The notes under the pieces: model-generated
The model's database searches: none
The model's input: only the letters and a program-made list of their open reading frames with translations
Told to the model about the DNA's origin: nothing
Assembly: GCF_019457905.1 (NCBI RefSeq)
Contig: NZ_JAHZSV010000003.1
Span: 124,001-188,000, forward strand
Direction of reading: 5' to 3'
DNA from: Flagellimonas abyssi
Lineage (GTDB): Bacteria; Bacteroidota; Bacteroidia; Flavobacteriales; Flavobacteriaceae
DNA length: 64,000 nt
Translations under genes and position numbers: made by a program
Shown: one piece after another, positions 9,274 through 19,054 of the stretch
Layout of the letters: each line of letters begins with the position of its first letter
Position numbering within the stretch: position 1 is the first letter of the stretch

Positions 9274-10269
9274 ATGAAGAAAAAAACAGCAGCAATAACA
9301 GCTGTAGGAGGATATGTTCCCGATTTTGTACTTTCCAATAAAGTACTGGAAACCATGGTAGATACCAACGATGAATGGATAACTACCAGAACTGGTATCA
9401 AGGAACGAAGAATCCTAAAAGAAGAGAATGCAGGAACATCCTTTATGGCCATCAAAGCCGCAGAGGACCTGCTTCAAAAAAGAGGCATTGAAGCTTCCGA
9501 AATAGATTTTGTGCTTGTAGCAACCGCAACCCCCGACTTGCCCGTAGCATCAACCGCTGCATATGTAGCTTCAGAAATTGGTGCTGTAAACGCTTTCGCC
9601 TACGACTTGCAGGCAGCGTGTTCCAGCTTTTTGTACGGGATGTCCACGGCAGCCAGCTATATTGAATCTGGTAGATATAAAAAAGTATTGGTCATTGGAG
9701 CCGATAAAATGTCTTCCATAATAGATTATACGGATAGGACCACATGTATTATTTTTGGTGATGGTGCCGGTGCGGTTCTTTTTGAACCTAATGAAGAAGG
9801 GCTTGGACTTCAAGATGAATATCTGCGCTCTGATGGTATTGGTCGTCAATTTTTAAAGATTGATGCAGGCGGCTCTATTCTGCCTGCTTCTGAGGAAACT
9901 GTAAAGAACAAACAACATTTTGTGTACCAAGACGGTAAGTCCGTTTTTAAATTTGCGGTATCCAATATGGCAGATGTATCGGCACTGATCATGGAGCGGA
10001 ACAATTTGACGAAAGACGATGTACAATGGTTGGCCCCACATCAGGCCAATAAACGCATCATCGATGCCACAGCCAATCGAATGGGAGTTGAGGCCGATAA
10101 AGTCTTGATCAACATCGACCGTTACGGAAATACGACATCCGCAACATTGCCCTTGTTGTTGTACGACTTCGAGAAGCAGTTAAAAAAAGGAGATAACATA
10201 ATTTTTGCCGCCTTTGGAGGTGGTTTTACATGGGGTTCCATTTATTTAAAATGGGCCTATAACTCATAA
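9274..10269 (+). CDS. fabH: 3-oxoacyl-[acyl-carrier-protein] synthase III (KAS III)
   Basis: FabH starts fatty-acid synthesis by condensing acetyl-CoA or a branched acyl-CoA with malonyl-ACP. The 331-aa protein has the thiolase fold signatures: the catalytic Cys116 in [11 protein letters not shown], the catalytic His in [11 protein letters not shown] near residue 256, and Asn in [11 protein letters not shown] near 286. The C-terminus ends with FGGGFTWGS, the family loop. It is followed 25 bp later by accB and then accC, so starter condensation and malonyl-CoA supply are co-located. Branched-chain starter preference is likely in flavobacteria but cannot be read from the sequence. Confidence 0.96.
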   Translation: MKKKTAAITAVGGYVPDFVLSNKVLETMVDTNDEWITTRTGIKERRILKEENAGTSFMAIKAAEDLLQKRGIEASEIDFVLVATATPDLPVASTAAYVASEIGAVNAFAYDLQAACSSFLYGMSTAASYIESGRYKKVLVIGADKMSSIIDYTDRTTCIIFGDGAGAVLFEPNEEGLGLQDEYLRSDGIGRQFLKIDAGGSILPASEETVKNKQHFVYQDGKSVFKFAVSNMADVSALIMERNNLTKDDVQWLAPHQANKRIIDATANRMGVEADKVLINIDRYGNTTSATLPLLLYDFEKQLKKGDNIIFAAFGGGFTWGSIYLKWAYNS

Positions 10270-10294
10270 TCACGCAACTAACAAATTATATTCC

Positions 10295-10789
10295 ATGGAC
10301 ATTAAGGAAATTCAAAGTTTAATCAAGTTTGTCGCCAAATCCGGTGCCAGCGAGGTGAAGCTGGAAATGGAGGATATCAAAATCACCATTCGAACGGGAA
10401 GTGCCGGTTCAGGTTCACCAGAAACCACAATTGTTCAACAGATTCCTGTTCCCCAAACAGCAGCAGCTCCGGCAGCACAAGCACCCGCAGCCCAAGAAAC
10501 CGCTGCACCCGCACCATCTGAAGCCAAAAAATCAGATGATGACTCCAAATACATTACCATAAAATCTCCTATCATAGGAACCTTTTATAGAAAACCTTCG
10601 CCTGACAAACCAGCATTTGTAGAGGTTGGAACTTCCATCAAAAAAGGAGATGTCCTTTGTGTGATAGAGGCAATGAAACTTTTCAACGATATCGAATCAG
10701 AAGTTTCAGGTAAAATTGTAAAGATTTTGGTTGACGATTCCTCTCCTGTTGAATTTGACCAACCCTTATTCTTGGTAGACCCATCATAG
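10295..10789 (+). CDS. accB: Biotin carboxyl carrier protein of acetyl-CoA carboxylase
   Basis: The 164-aa protein carries the biotin that shuttles CO2 between the carboxylase and transferase parts of acetyl-CoA carboxylase. It has an N-terminal helix ([20 protein letters not shown]), an Ala/Pro-rich flexible linker at about residues 48-80, and a biotinyl domain with the EAMKL motif; Lys128 is the biotinylated residue. The [20 protein letters not shown] segment contains the bacterial thumb loop. It precedes accC by 86 bp, with a hairpin in the gap. Confidence 0.96.
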   Translation: MDIKEIQSLIKFVAKSGASEVKLEMEDIKITIRTGSAGSGSPETTIVQQIPVPQTAAAPAAQAPAAQETAAPAPSEAKKSDDDSKYITIKSPIIGTFYRKPSPDKPAFVEVGTSIKKGDVLCVIEAMKLFNDIESEVSGKIVKILVDDSSPVEFDQPLFLVDPS

Positions 10790-10807
10790 TGAATTTTAAA
10801 TGATAGA

Positions 10808-10835
10808 TTTAGGACGGCCCGACCGTTGTCCTAAA
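10808..10835 (+). other. Hairpin between accB and accC
   Basis: TTTAGGAC and GTCCTAAA form a perfect 8-bp stem around a 12-base loop, with no following T run. It could be an RNA stability or attenuation element setting the accB:accC ratio. Confidence 0.4.
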
Positions 10836-10875
10836 CCATTTAAGATTTAGAATTCCTAATTTAAGATTGTGTTCT

Positions 10876-12234
10876 ATGTTTAAAAAAATATTGATTGCAA
10901 ATAGGGGTGAAATTGCCTTGCGGATCATAAGGACCTGCAAGGAAATGGGCATTAAAACGGTGGCCGTTTACTCTAAAGCAGATGAGGAAAGCCTTCATGT
11001 ACGTTTTGCCGACGAAGCCGTTTGTATAGGCCCCGCACCCAGCAGCGAATCTTATCTGAAGATTCCAAATATTATAGCGGCGGCGGAAATCACCAATGCC
11101 GATGCCATTCACCCTGGATACGGATTTTTATCCGAAAACTCCAAGTTCTCCAAAATATGTGCCGAGCATGATATCAAATTCATTGGTGCATCCGGTGATC
11201 AGATTGATAAAATGGGGGACAAGGCTACCGCAAAGGAAACCATGAGAAAAGCCGGAGTACCTACCGTACCTGGTTCCCAAGGTCTTCTTAAGGATGTTGA
11301 TCATGCCAAGAAGGAAGCCAAAAAAATGGGTTACCCCGTAATGATCAAAGCTACCGCAGGCGGTGGTGGAAAAGGAATGCGAGCCATCTGGTCCGAAGAC
11401 CAAATGGAGAAAAATTTCAACAGTGCCGTTACCGAAGCGACCGCAGCTTTTGGAAATGGTGGAATGTACATGGAAAAACTGATCGAGGAGCCTCGCCATA
11501 TCGAAATCCAGATTGTTGGTGATCAATATGGAAAAGCCTGTCACTTGTCCGAAAGGGATTGTTCCGTGCAACGTAGGCACCAAAAACTTACCGAGGAGAC
11601 CCCATCCCCGTTTATGACGGACAAACTCCGTGAAGATATGGGCAAAGCCGCTGTTAAGGCAGCCGAGTACATTAAATATGAAGGAGCGGGAACCATTGAG
11701 TTTTTGGTGGACAAACATCGAAATTTCTACTTTATGGAAATGAACACCCGTATTCAGGTGGAGCACCCAATTACCGAGCAAGTTGTTGATTACGATTTGA
11801 TCCGTGAGCAAATTTTGGTTGCGGGTGGCGTGCCGATTTCAGGTAAAAACTACTACCCAAAATTACACTCCATCGAATGTAGGATCAACGCGGAAGACCC
11901 TTATAACGACTTTAGACCTTCACCCGGCAAAATTACAACGCTTCATACGCCAGGGGGGCACGGTGTTCGTTTGGACACCCATGTGTACAGTGGTTATATG
12001 ATTCCTCCGAACTATGATTCCATGATCGCCAAGTTGATTACCACCGCCCAAACAAGGGAAGAGGCTATCAATAAAATGAGAAGGGCCTTGGACGAGTTCG
12101 TGATCGAAGGCATAAAGACAACTATTCCGTTCCATCGCCAGTTGATGGATCACCCAGATTATTTGGCAGGTAACTATACCACCAAATTCATGGAGGATTT
12201 TAAAATGGATCCAAAATATAAAGAAGAACATTAA
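10876..12234 (+). CDS. accC: Biotin carboxylase subunit of acetyl-CoA carboxylase
   Basis: AccC carboxylates the biotin on AccB using ATP and bicarbonate. The start is ATG 10876 ([16 protein letters not shown]), the standard N-terminus; an in-frame TTG at 10867 adds only three residues. The 452-aa protein shows the ATP-grasp fold: [10 protein letters not shown] near 83, the glycine-rich loop [11 protein letters not shown] near 163, and the catalytic [16 protein letters not shown] region near 230. The [14 protein letters not shown] motif near 287 holds a metal-binding Glu and the active-site Arg. A terminator lies directly after the stop, ending the acc cluster. Confidence 0.97.
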   Translation: MFKKILIANRGEIALRIIRTCKEMGIKTVAVYSKADEESLHVRFADEAVCIGPAPSSESYLKIPNIIAAAEITNADAIHPGYGFLSENSKFSKICAEHDIKFIGASGDQIDKMGDKATAKETMRKAGVPTVPGSQGLLKDVDHAKKEAKKMGYPVMIKATAGGGGKGMRAIWSEDQMEKNFNSAVTEATAAFGNGGMYMEKLIEEPRHIEIQIVGDQYGKACHLSERDCSVQRRHQKLTEETPSPFMTDKLREDMGKAAVKAAEYIKYEGAGTIEFLVDKHRNFYFMEMNTRIQVEHPITEQVVDYDLIREQILVAGGVPISGKNYYPKLHSIECRINAEDPYNDFRPSPGKITTLHTPGGHGVRLDTHVYSGYMIPPNYDSMIAKLITTAQTREEAINKMRRALDEFVIEGIKTTIPFHRQLMDHPDYLAGNYTTKFMEDFKMDPKYKEEH

Positions 12235-12236
12235 TC

Positions 12237-12264
12237 AAAGCCCCGAATTTATCGGGGCTTTTCT
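12237..12264 (+). terminator. Rho-independent terminator after accC
   Basis: AAAGCCCCGA pairs with TCGGGGCTTT across five bases and runs into TTCTTTT. It ends only a few bases before the next ATG (12268). Confidence 0.82.
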
Positions 12265-12267
12265 TTT

Positions 12268-13389
12268 ATGCAATTAAGTTACTGGGAATATAAAAGTTGG
12301 TTTTCCAATGTTGATTTTACCGTAATCGGCAGCGGCATCGTTGGTATTAATTGTGCCATACGCCTTAAGGAAAAACATCCTCACAGTAAAGTTCTGGTTT
12401 TGGAAAAAGGCAGTTTGCCACAAGGAGCCAGTACCAAAAATGCAGGTTTTGCTTGTTTTGGGAGCGCCTCGGAAATTCTATCGGACTTGGAGCACCATTC
12501 AGAAGAAGAAGTGGTGAAGCTCGTTGAAAAACGCTGGAACGGCATTCATCGATTACGCCGTTTATTGGGAGACGAAGCCTTAGGCTTTCAAATGCATGGA
12601 AGTCATGAACTGTTCCCATTGGATAAACCAGAGCTGTTCGAAAAATGTCGTGAATCCATCCCTTATCTAAATCGGCTGATGACCCCAATCTTCGGGGAAC
12701 ACCCTTTCCTCACTATTGGAAATCTGTTCAATTTTGAAAATATTCAAAAAAAATATATCACACATCAGTTTGAAGGGCAATTGGATACGGGCAAAATGAT
12801 GCGTTCCTTGATTCAAAAATGTATATCAATGGACATACCGATTTTAAACGGCGTAATGGTGCAAGGCGTAACAGATTCCAATGGTGTTGGAATCATCAGA
12901 ACAACCGACTTTGAATTCCAATCCAAGAAAGTATTTGTAGCCACCAACGGGTTTGCATCCAAACTATTACCGTCAGAAACCGTAAAACCTGCAAGAGCCC
13001 AAGTTTTGATTACGGAGCCCATCAAAAATCTGCACATAAAGGGAACATTCCATTTTGATGAAGGCTACTATTATTTCCGGAACATAGATGACAGAATCCT
13101 ATTCGGTGGAGGAAGAAACCTTGATTTTGATACCGAGGAAACCACCGAATTTGGGGAAACACAAATCATCCAAGATAAGCTTGAAGCATTGCTCCGTAAT
13201 ATGATTTTGCCCAAACAAACCGTAAAAATTGAGCGAAGGTGGTGCGGCATCATGGGTGTCGGCACCCAAAAGTCGCCCATAGTAAAAGAGATTTCCAACT
13301 CCGTTTACTGTGGTGTCCGTTTGGGCGGTATGGGCGTGGCCCTTGGCAGTCTTGTTGGCCAAGAACTTGCGGATTTAGCCAATCAATAA
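12268..13389 (+). CDS. FAD-dependent oxidoreductase of the DAO family
   Basis: A 373-aa flavoenzyme with an N-terminal Rossmann FAD-binding motif (TVIGSGIVGINCAIRL, then the acidic strand end VLVLEKG near 47). It also has the DAO-family QGASTKNAGFACFG loop around residue 57. The C-terminal part holds a second flavin-contact region (RILFGGGRNLDF, then CGIMGVGTQKSPIV and YCGVRLGGMGVALG). DAO proteins oxidise the C-N bond of D-amino acids, glycine, sarcosine or similar amines, releasing ammonia or a secondary amine. No signal peptide is seen, so it is probably cytoplasmic. The start at 12268 follows the accC terminator so closely that a promoter must lie inside accC, or readthrough occurs. Substrate unknown. 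Confidence 0.85.
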   Translation: MQLSYWEYKSWFSNVDFTVIGSGIVGINCAIRLKEKHPHSKVLVLEKGSLPQGASTKNAGFACFGSASEILSDLEHHSEEEVVKLVEKRWNGIHRLRRLLGDEALGFQMHGSHELFPLDKPELFEKCRESIPYLNRLMTPIFGEHPFLTIGNLFNFENIQKKYITHQFEGQLDTGKMMRSLIQKCISMDIPILNGVMVQGVTDSNGVGIIRTTDFEFQSKKVFVATNGFASKLLPSETVKPARAQVLITEPIKNLHIKGTFHFDEGYYYFRNIDDRILFGGGRNLDFDTEETTEFGETQIIQDKLEALLRNMILPKQTVKIERRWCGIMGVGTQKSPIVKEISNSVYCGVRLGGMGVALGSLVGQELADLANQ

Positions 13390-13406
13390 AAATCAAGAGC
13401 AAACAA

Positions 13407-13451
13407 CAAGTTCAAGAATCAATAATTTTTCTGGTATTGAGTTTGAACTTG
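13407..13451. terminator. Hairpin in the convergent gap, likely bidirectional terminator
   Basis: CAAGTTCAA pairs with TTGAACTTG, and inside it CAATA pairs with TATTG around a ten-base loop. It sits between the convergent DAO and ABC-ATPase genes. Flanking T runs are weak, so efficiency is uncertain. Confidence 0.45.
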
Positions 13452-13474
13452 AACTTTACTTTTGGTATTATAAA

Positions 13475-14137
13475 TCAAACCATTCTCCCGTCCAACAAAT
13501 TGATGATTCTGGATCCATATTCGGCATTTTTCTCCGAATGTGTCACCTGGATAATGGTCACCCCTTCTTCATTTAATTGCTTGAATAGCTCCATGATTTC
13601 CTCGCCCTGTTTGGAATTGAGGTTACCTGTGGGCTCATCCGCCAAAATCAATTTTGGGCTGGCAATCAAAGCCCTCGCCACCCCGACCAGCTGTTGCTGT
13701 CCACCACTCAACTGAGCTGGGAAAAGGTCCTTTTTGCCCACAATATTGAAACGGTCCAGCATATCGGCCACCATGGCCTTGCGTTCGGAGCCTTTGATTT
13801 TTTTATAAATCAAGGGCATTTCCAAATTTTCCTTAACCGTAAGTTCATCCAATAAGTGGTAGGATTGGAACACAAAGCCGATGTATTGTTTGTACAGGTT
13901 GGAACGGTGTTTTTCTTTAAGGGAATGGACTGATTCATCCATGAAGTTGTATTCTCCCTCATCAAAAGTATCCAACATCCCGATCACGTTGAGCAAAGTG
14001 GATTTTCCCGATCCCGAAGGTCCCATTATTGAAATAAACTCTCCTTCTTCCACTTCCAGATTGATATCTTTCAGCAAAAAAATACGTTGGCCTCCCGTAG
14101 TGACCCATTTGAATATGTTGTTGAGTTGTAATAGCAT
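13475..14137 (-). CDS. ABC transporter ATP-binding protein, MacB/LolD type (distal, divergent copy)
   Basis: A 220-aa nucleotide-binding subunit at the 3' end of the permease block, 11 bp after the last permease. Visible motifs are Walker A GPSGSGKST near residue 38, a Q-loop FVFQSYHLLDE near 88, the signature LSGGQQQLVGVARAL near 143, Walker B LILADEPTGN near 163 and the H-loop VTHSEKN near 197. Two positions differ from the usual MacB/LolD pattern and from the second ATPase of this locus: LSGGQQQR is LSGGQQQL, and the D-loop NLDS is NLNS. It probably forms a dimer under one or more neighbouring permeases, possibly with reduced or asymmetric ATP hydrolysis. That effect is inferred. Confidence 0.92.
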   Translation of the reverse strand: MLLQLNNIFKWVTTGGQRIFLLKDINLEVEEGEFISIMGPSGSGKSTLLNVIGMLDTFDEGEYNFMDESVHSLKEKHRSNLYKQYIGFVFQSYHLLDELTVKENLEMPLIYKKIKGSERKAMVADMLDRFNIVGKKDLFPAQLSGGQQQLVGVARALIASPKLILADEPTGNLNSKQGEEIMELFKQLNEEGVTIIQVTHSEKNAEYGSRIINLLDGRMV

Positions 14138-14148
14138 AGTATGTTTAT

Positions 14149-16575
14149 TTATTCGTCTTTTAATGATTCCACTGGATTGGCGATAGCAGCTTTAAAACTC
14201 TGCCAGCTTACCGTTAAAAAAGTAATCAGAAGTGCTGTTGTTCCCGCCAAAGCGAATATCCACCAACTGAAATTTGTTCTATACGTAAATCCTTCCAACC
14301 ATTGGTTCATTACGTACCAAGAGCTTGGTATCGCAATAATGAAGGCCAATCCTAACAATTTTACAAAGTCCTTGTTCAATAAGGTTAGTACTTGTGTTAT
14401 AGTGGCGCCGTTTACCTTTCTTATGCCTATTTCCTTTTTCCGCAGCACAACGGTATATGCCGTAAGGCCAAAAAGTCCCAATGATGCAATAAGAATAGAA
14501 AGAACCGTAAAAATCTGAAAGGCCTTTCCAAAAGCTTTGTCCTGTTCATATTGGGCTTCAAATTTTTCATCTAAAAAGGTATAATTGAATGTACTTTGAG
14601 GGAAAATTTCATGCCATTTGTTTTCAATTTGACTCAATGCTGTTTCCAATCCTGCAATTGATATAGAAGATTTGTCAATTTTAACCAACAGATTGCTTAT
14701 GTCATCCTGATATCTGACAATCGTTGGTAAAACGGGTGTTTTTAATCCAAAGTGATAGTAATCTTTGATAATACCTACAACTTTCCATTCATTGTTTCCC
14801 CAGAAACTTACAGTTTTATTCAGCAGGTCTTCAGGTGAGGAGATTCCCACTGTTTTTAAAAATGTCTCGTTCACCACAATTTGATTCCCTTCAAACTTGG
14901 AATTCAGAACAAAGGTCCCCCCGGCCAAAAATTCAATGTCCATTAAATCAAAGTAATCCGGTTGGGCATGATAGGTATAGAAAATATTGGCTTTGTCACT
15001 TCTCCCGTCGGGCAACCAAATTCCACGACTTGAGGACAGATTGTCAAAACTATCACCTGGATAGGTTTGGGCGATGGCGGTCTTCTCAATAAAAGGGAAG
15101 TCCTCTAATTGCTCTTTTAATACCCTAAAATCATTATTTACCAAAGAATCCGATTGGGTCGAGACCACCGTTCCATGCAGGGCTATAATTTGACCAACAT
15201 CGGCACCGATAGGTTGATTATCCAAAAAATTGATTTGCTTAGAGATAATGAATGTTCCTGTTAACAATACGATCGTAGCAAAAAACTGTGTGACAATAAG
15301 TCCTTTTCGAAGTCCAATGCCTTCGGTAGAGGCCCTCACCTTTCCTTTGAGTGCTTTTGCCGGCGAATACCTGCTGAGCAATAACGCGGGATAAAGCCCA
15401 GCCAAAATCACGCCTCCTATTATGAAAATAAAATAAGGGATAAAGCTTACTATAAACCCCCAATCAAGATTGAGCTCATTTCCTATGATGTTGGTATAGA
15501 AGGGGAGTACTCCAAAAACTATCGAGAGGGCAATGGCAATGGCGATAAAGTTAAGCAGTAAGGATTCCATTAAAGATTGGACTATGAGCTGCGATTTTTT
15601 TGCCCCGGCAACTTTTCTTATGCCTGCTTCCTTTGCCCTTTCCATCGATTTGGTCGTCGAAAGATTAACATAGTTCAACCAAGAAAGAACAAGGATGATA
15701 AAAGCTATAGCTGTTAAGAACTTTATTCTCAGAACACTACCGTTAGCCGTGACTTCATAAGGTTTATCGGAATACAAATGAATATCCTCAATAGGTTCTA
15801 TGTTATGTCTTTCGGTTTCACTTTTTTCAATATCGCTGTCTATTATTTTTTGACGCAAGACATCAATATTGGTGTTTGGAGCCAACTTCAAATAGGTGTA
15901 ATAATTGTTCATGTTCCAGTTTAGCTCATGGGCTGTGGGTCCAAAATCGGTCAGTGTTTTTTCGGTCTCGTAGGAAATTAGAAACGAATTTCTGTAATGA
16001 GCTGTTTCAGGAACATCTTCCATAATACCTGTAACCGTAAGTTGGGTCTCTTTGCCGTCTTCAAATACAGAAATTGTTCTTCTTAAAGGGTTTTCGTTCC
16101 CAAAAAGTTTTTCGGCAAAAGATTTTGAAAGAACAATGGAATTAGGTTCTGTTAGAACGGTTTCGGAATCTCCTTTTGACAAAGGGTAGTTGAATATATT
16201 AAAGTAAGAAGGGTCGGCCAAAGACCCCAATGGCTGCTCCAAGATCTTTTCACCAACTTTAAAAGCTAATTTTTCAAAATAGTAAAACCTTACATAATCC
16301 AGTACTTCAGGAAACATTTCCTTTAAGGCTGGGCCTGACGAATTATACGTCATGGCATCGCCCGGCACATAAGTGTCCCCTTCAAGATAATCCATGTAGA
16401 TCCTATATACATTTTCGGAACCTTCAAATGTGTCATAGCTCTTTTCATAATTTACATAGAGCATTATAAGAACAAATGAGGCTATCCCCACGGCAAGGCC
16501 AAAAATGTTGATGATAGAATACAACTTGTTCTTCAGCAAGTACCTTAGAGCGATTTTTAGATAGTTCTTAAGCAT
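14149..16575 (-). CDS. ABC transporter permease, FtsX/MacB type (paralogue nearest the distal ATPase)
   Basis: An 808-aa inner-membrane permease made of two similar halves. Each half has a MacB_PCD periplasmic domain and an FtsX membrane domain. The N-terminus MLKNYLKIALRYLLKNKLYS leads into TM1 (about 21-42). The first coupling motif RAKEAGIRKVAGA lies near residue 311 and the second, RKKEIGIRKVNGA, near 711; such cytoplasmic loops contact the ATPase. The tail is NPVESLKDE. Ala replaces the usual Ile/Val in the first KEhG motif. It is followed 11 bp downstream by an ATPase gene. Members of this family do not move substrate through the membrane but pull on periplasmic partners, or pass substrate through a TolC tunnel. 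Confidence 0.92.
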   Translation of the reverse strand: MLKNYLKIALRYLLKNKLYSIINIFGLAVGIASFVLIMLYVNYEKSYDTFEGSENVYRIYMDYLEGDTYVPGDAMTYNSSGPALKEMFPEVLDYVRFYYFEKLAFKVGEKILEQPLGSLADPSYFNIFNYPLSKGDSETVLTEPNSIVLSKSFAEKLFGNENPLRRTISVFEDGKETQLTVTGIMEDVPETAHYRNSFLISYETEKTLTDFGPTAHELNWNMNNYYTYLKLAPNTNIDVLRQKIIDSDIEKSETERHNIEPIEDIHLYSDKPYEVTANGSVLRIKFLTAIAFIILVLSWLNYVNLSTTKSMERAKEAGIRKVAGAKKSQLIVQSLMESLLLNFIAIAIALSIVFGVLPFYTNIIGNELNLDWGFIVSFIPYFIFIIGGVILAGLYPALLLSRYSPAKALKGKVRASTEGIGLRKGLIVTQFFATIVLLTGTFIISKQINFLDNQPIGADVGQIIALHGTVVSTQSDSLVNNDFRVLKEQLEDFPFIEKTAIAQTYPGDSFDNLSSSRGIWLPDGRSDKANIFYTYHAQPDYFDLMDIEFLAGGTFVLNSKFEGNQIVVNETFLKTVGISSPEDLLNKTVSFWGNNEWKVVGIIKDYYHFGLKTPVLPTIVRYQDDISNLLVKIDKSSISIAGLETALSQIENKWHEIFPQSTFNYTFLDEKFEAQYEQDKAFGKAFQIFTVLSILIASLGLFGLTAYTVVLRKKEIGIRKVNGATITQVLTLLNKDFVKLLGLAFIIAIPSSWYVMNQWLEGFTYRTNFSWWIFALAGTTALLITFLTVSWQSFKAAIANPVESLKDE

Positions 16576-16619
16576 GGTTTCCTTTTTTGGTTAGGCTCTC
16601 ACCCATCATTTTGTTTGAC

Positions 16620-19031
16620 TTATTCGTCTCGTAAACTCTTTACTGGGTTCGCAGATGCGGCCTTTACCGTTCTGGATCCTACTGTAATAAACGCAATCAA
16701 TGTAGCTGTAAGCCCTGCCGCAACAAAGAACAAAGGACTCAAGCTTACATGGGAGGCATAGTCCTGCAACCATTCATTTAAAAAATACCAGGATATCGGA
16801 GTGGCAATGATGAAGGCCAGACCTACCAATTTTAAAAAATCCTTGGTGAGCAATAGGGCCACAGAGGATATACTGGCGCCGACCACCTTTCGCACTCCGA
16901 TTTCTTTTGTACGTTGTGCGACCACTAGCATGGATATGGCAAATAATCCCAAACAGCTGAGAATAATCCCCAGTATACTGCCACTGGTTATAATGGTGGC
17001 CAATGTTTTCTCCCTTTTAAAGGTGCGGTCCACGTTTTCATCCAAAAATGAGCCCAAAAAGTCAGCTTGGGGCTCAATCTTCTCCCACGCGGCTTTTATG
17101 GCATCAAAGGATTGCGCGGCATTGTCCGGAGCAATTTTCACATAGGCGTAATATAAATCCCAGTTGCGGTTCAAGAAAAGTGTAAGTGGTTTCACTTCTC
17201 TTTTTACATCCTGAAAATAATAGTCCTTTATAACCCCAACGACAGAATACGTGACGGAATCATCCATATTGATTCGGATGGACAGCGGGTCATCTTCCCC
17301 AAATTGTTTGGCCATACTTTCGTTGATTACCAAACTCAGACTGTCGGTGCTATATTTTTTGTCGAACATGCGTCCTTCCAGAAGCTCGATATCCAAGGTT
17401 TTGGCGTAATCGTAATCCACGGTAAGTGCATTTGTGATCAACCCTCTTCCTTTATAATCAAATCCCATGGCACTACTGGTAATGCTGCCATCCTTTCCAA
17501 GGCCCAAATTGCTGTCGGAGCCGGAAACACTCAGAACACCTGGGGCCTGGGAAAGCTCATCACGCAATAATTCCAGTACGGCATAACTATCCTTTCTTCC
17601 GTTCAAGGGAATGGACACTACCTGCTCCTTATTGTACCCAAGGTCCTTATTCCTCAAAAATTCTATTTGTCCGTGAAGTACTAAAGTACCGCTGATCAAT
17701 ATGATGGCAATCACAAATTGAAGCACGATCAGGCCGTTTCTCAACCGATTTTTCCCAAAATCCAACTTTCCTTTTAGTGCCCTCAAGGTGCTGAGTTTGC
17801 TCAAAATCAATGCAGGATAACCTCCGGCAATAAGGGTGATCACAAAAATCGATATAACAAATAGTGCTATAATTCCTGGTTGGGTCACGTTGGCAAAGGT
17901 GGCCTTTGTGACAAAAAGGGTCTTGAACGGACCAATAAGCAAATTACTGACCAAAAGTCCGAGACCAATAGCAATCAAAAACACGATAAGGCTCTCCATC
18001 CAAAACTGGAAAAACAATTGTTGTTTAACGGCCCCTAGTGTTTTGCGCATACCGATTTCCTTTAATCTTTTTTCGCTCAGGGCAATGTTCATATTTATGA
18101 AGTTGGCACAAACTATAAAAATGATCACCAAGGCAACGCCCAAGATTAAATAGGGGAAAGTATGGGCGGTATCGACCAGACCTTCTTTAAAGGTCGCAAA
18201 ATGAAGGTCCTTTACTGGCAAAAGGTGGAATTGTTTGTATTGACCATTTTCATCGGGTGAAGCACCATCCCTTTTATCGCTTTCAATACTTCCCTTGTAA
18301 TGTAGGTTGGCAAAGGCTCTTGAATTGATTTCAAATTGTTGTGGCGTCATCCCATCTTCCAATTGCAGATAAACAGGGTGAAATTGTGAGTTCCAGACGT
18401 CCTTGTTCGATTCATATTCTGGATGGTTCTCAAACGGTATTACAATGTCAAAATCGATACTACTATTGGGGGGCGTGTTCTCTAAAATTGATGCAATTGT
18501 GAATGGGTGCTCCTCTCCTCCAATTTGCACCTGAACTACCTTTCCGACCACATCGGTGTTTCCAAACATTTTTGTGGCTGTTTCCTCGGTGATGGAAACC
18601 GCGTTTTTGGAAGGCAGGGGATTACTGATGTTCCCTGCTATAACGGGAAATGTGAAAATATTGAAGAACTCCGCATCCACATATTCAGCATCTAAGTCCA
18701 AATCTTTATCATTAAAAGAAATCAGGGCATCTTCACTCAATGTTCTGGTGATTCGTTTTATTCCGGGCACTTCTTCCTTGAGGGCACTTGCCAAAGGAAC
18801 AGGGTTGGATGTGCTGGTCTCGGCTCCCCTAGGGGTCTGGTTGGTCAAGTAGACTTGATAGGCAGAGTCCTTGTTTAGATGAAATTGATCAAAGGATAGT
18901 TCGAACAATGCAGTCATTGTCAATAAAATGGACACAGCAAACGCACAGGTAAGGCCAACGATATTGGCTACACTGAAAATTTTGTTCTTTATCAGGTTTC
19001 TCCAAGCAATTTTTAAATAGTTCTTGAACAT
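16620..19031 (-). CDS. ABC transporter permease, FtsX/MacB type (second from distal end)
   Basis: An 803-aa paralogue of its neighbours, with the same double MacB_PCD-FtsX layout. It starts MFKNYLKIAWRNLIKNKIFS; TM1 spans about 20-43. The first coupling motif RLKEIGMRKTLGA is near residue 319 and the second RTKEIGVRKVVGA near 706; the tail is NPVKSLRDE. The large periplasmic loops (about 45-285 and 455-675) differ strongly from those of the other seven copies, while the membrane and coupling parts are shared. This suggests different substrates or partners with common drive. Spacing to the next permease gene is 44 bp, so the genes are co-transcribed. Confidence 0.92.
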   Translation of the reverse strand: MFKNYLKIAWRNLIKNKIFSVANIVGLTCAFAVSILLTMTALFELSFDQFHLNKDSAYQVYLTNQTPRGAETSTSNPVPLASALKEEVPGIKRITRTLSEDALISFNDKDLDLDAEYVDAEFFNIFTFPVIAGNISNPLPSKNAVSITEETATKMFGNTDVVGKVVQVQIGGEEHPFTIASILENTPPNSSIDFDIVIPFENHPEYESNKDVWNSQFHPVYLQLEDGMTPQQFEINSRAFANLHYKGSIESDKRDGASPDENGQYKQFHLLPVKDLHFATFKEGLVDTAHTFPYLILGVALVIIFIVCANFINMNIALSEKRLKEIGMRKTLGAVKQQLFFQFWMESLIVFLIAIGLGLLVSNLLIGPFKTLFVTKATFANVTQPGIIALFVISIFVITLIAGGYPALILSKLSTLRALKGKLDFGKNRLRNGLIVLQFVIAIILISGTLVLHGQIEFLRNKDLGYNKEQVVSIPLNGRKDSYAVLELLRDELSQAPGVLSVSGSDSNLGLGKDGSITSSAMGFDYKGRGLITNALTVDYDYAKTLDIELLEGRMFDKKYSTDSLSLVINESMAKQFGEDDPLSIRINMDDSVTYSVVGVIKDYYFQDVKREVKPLTLFLNRNWDLYYAYVKIAPDNAAQSFDAIKAAWEKIEPQADFLGSFLDENVDRTFKREKTLATIITSGSILGIILSCLGLFAISMLVVAQRTKEIGVRKVVGASISSVALLLTKDFLKLVGLAFIIATPISWYFLNEWLQDYASHVSLSPLFFVAAGLTATLIAFITVGSRTVKAASANPVKSLRDE

Positions 19032-19054
19032 GGTTTTCGTTTTGATTGGTTAGT

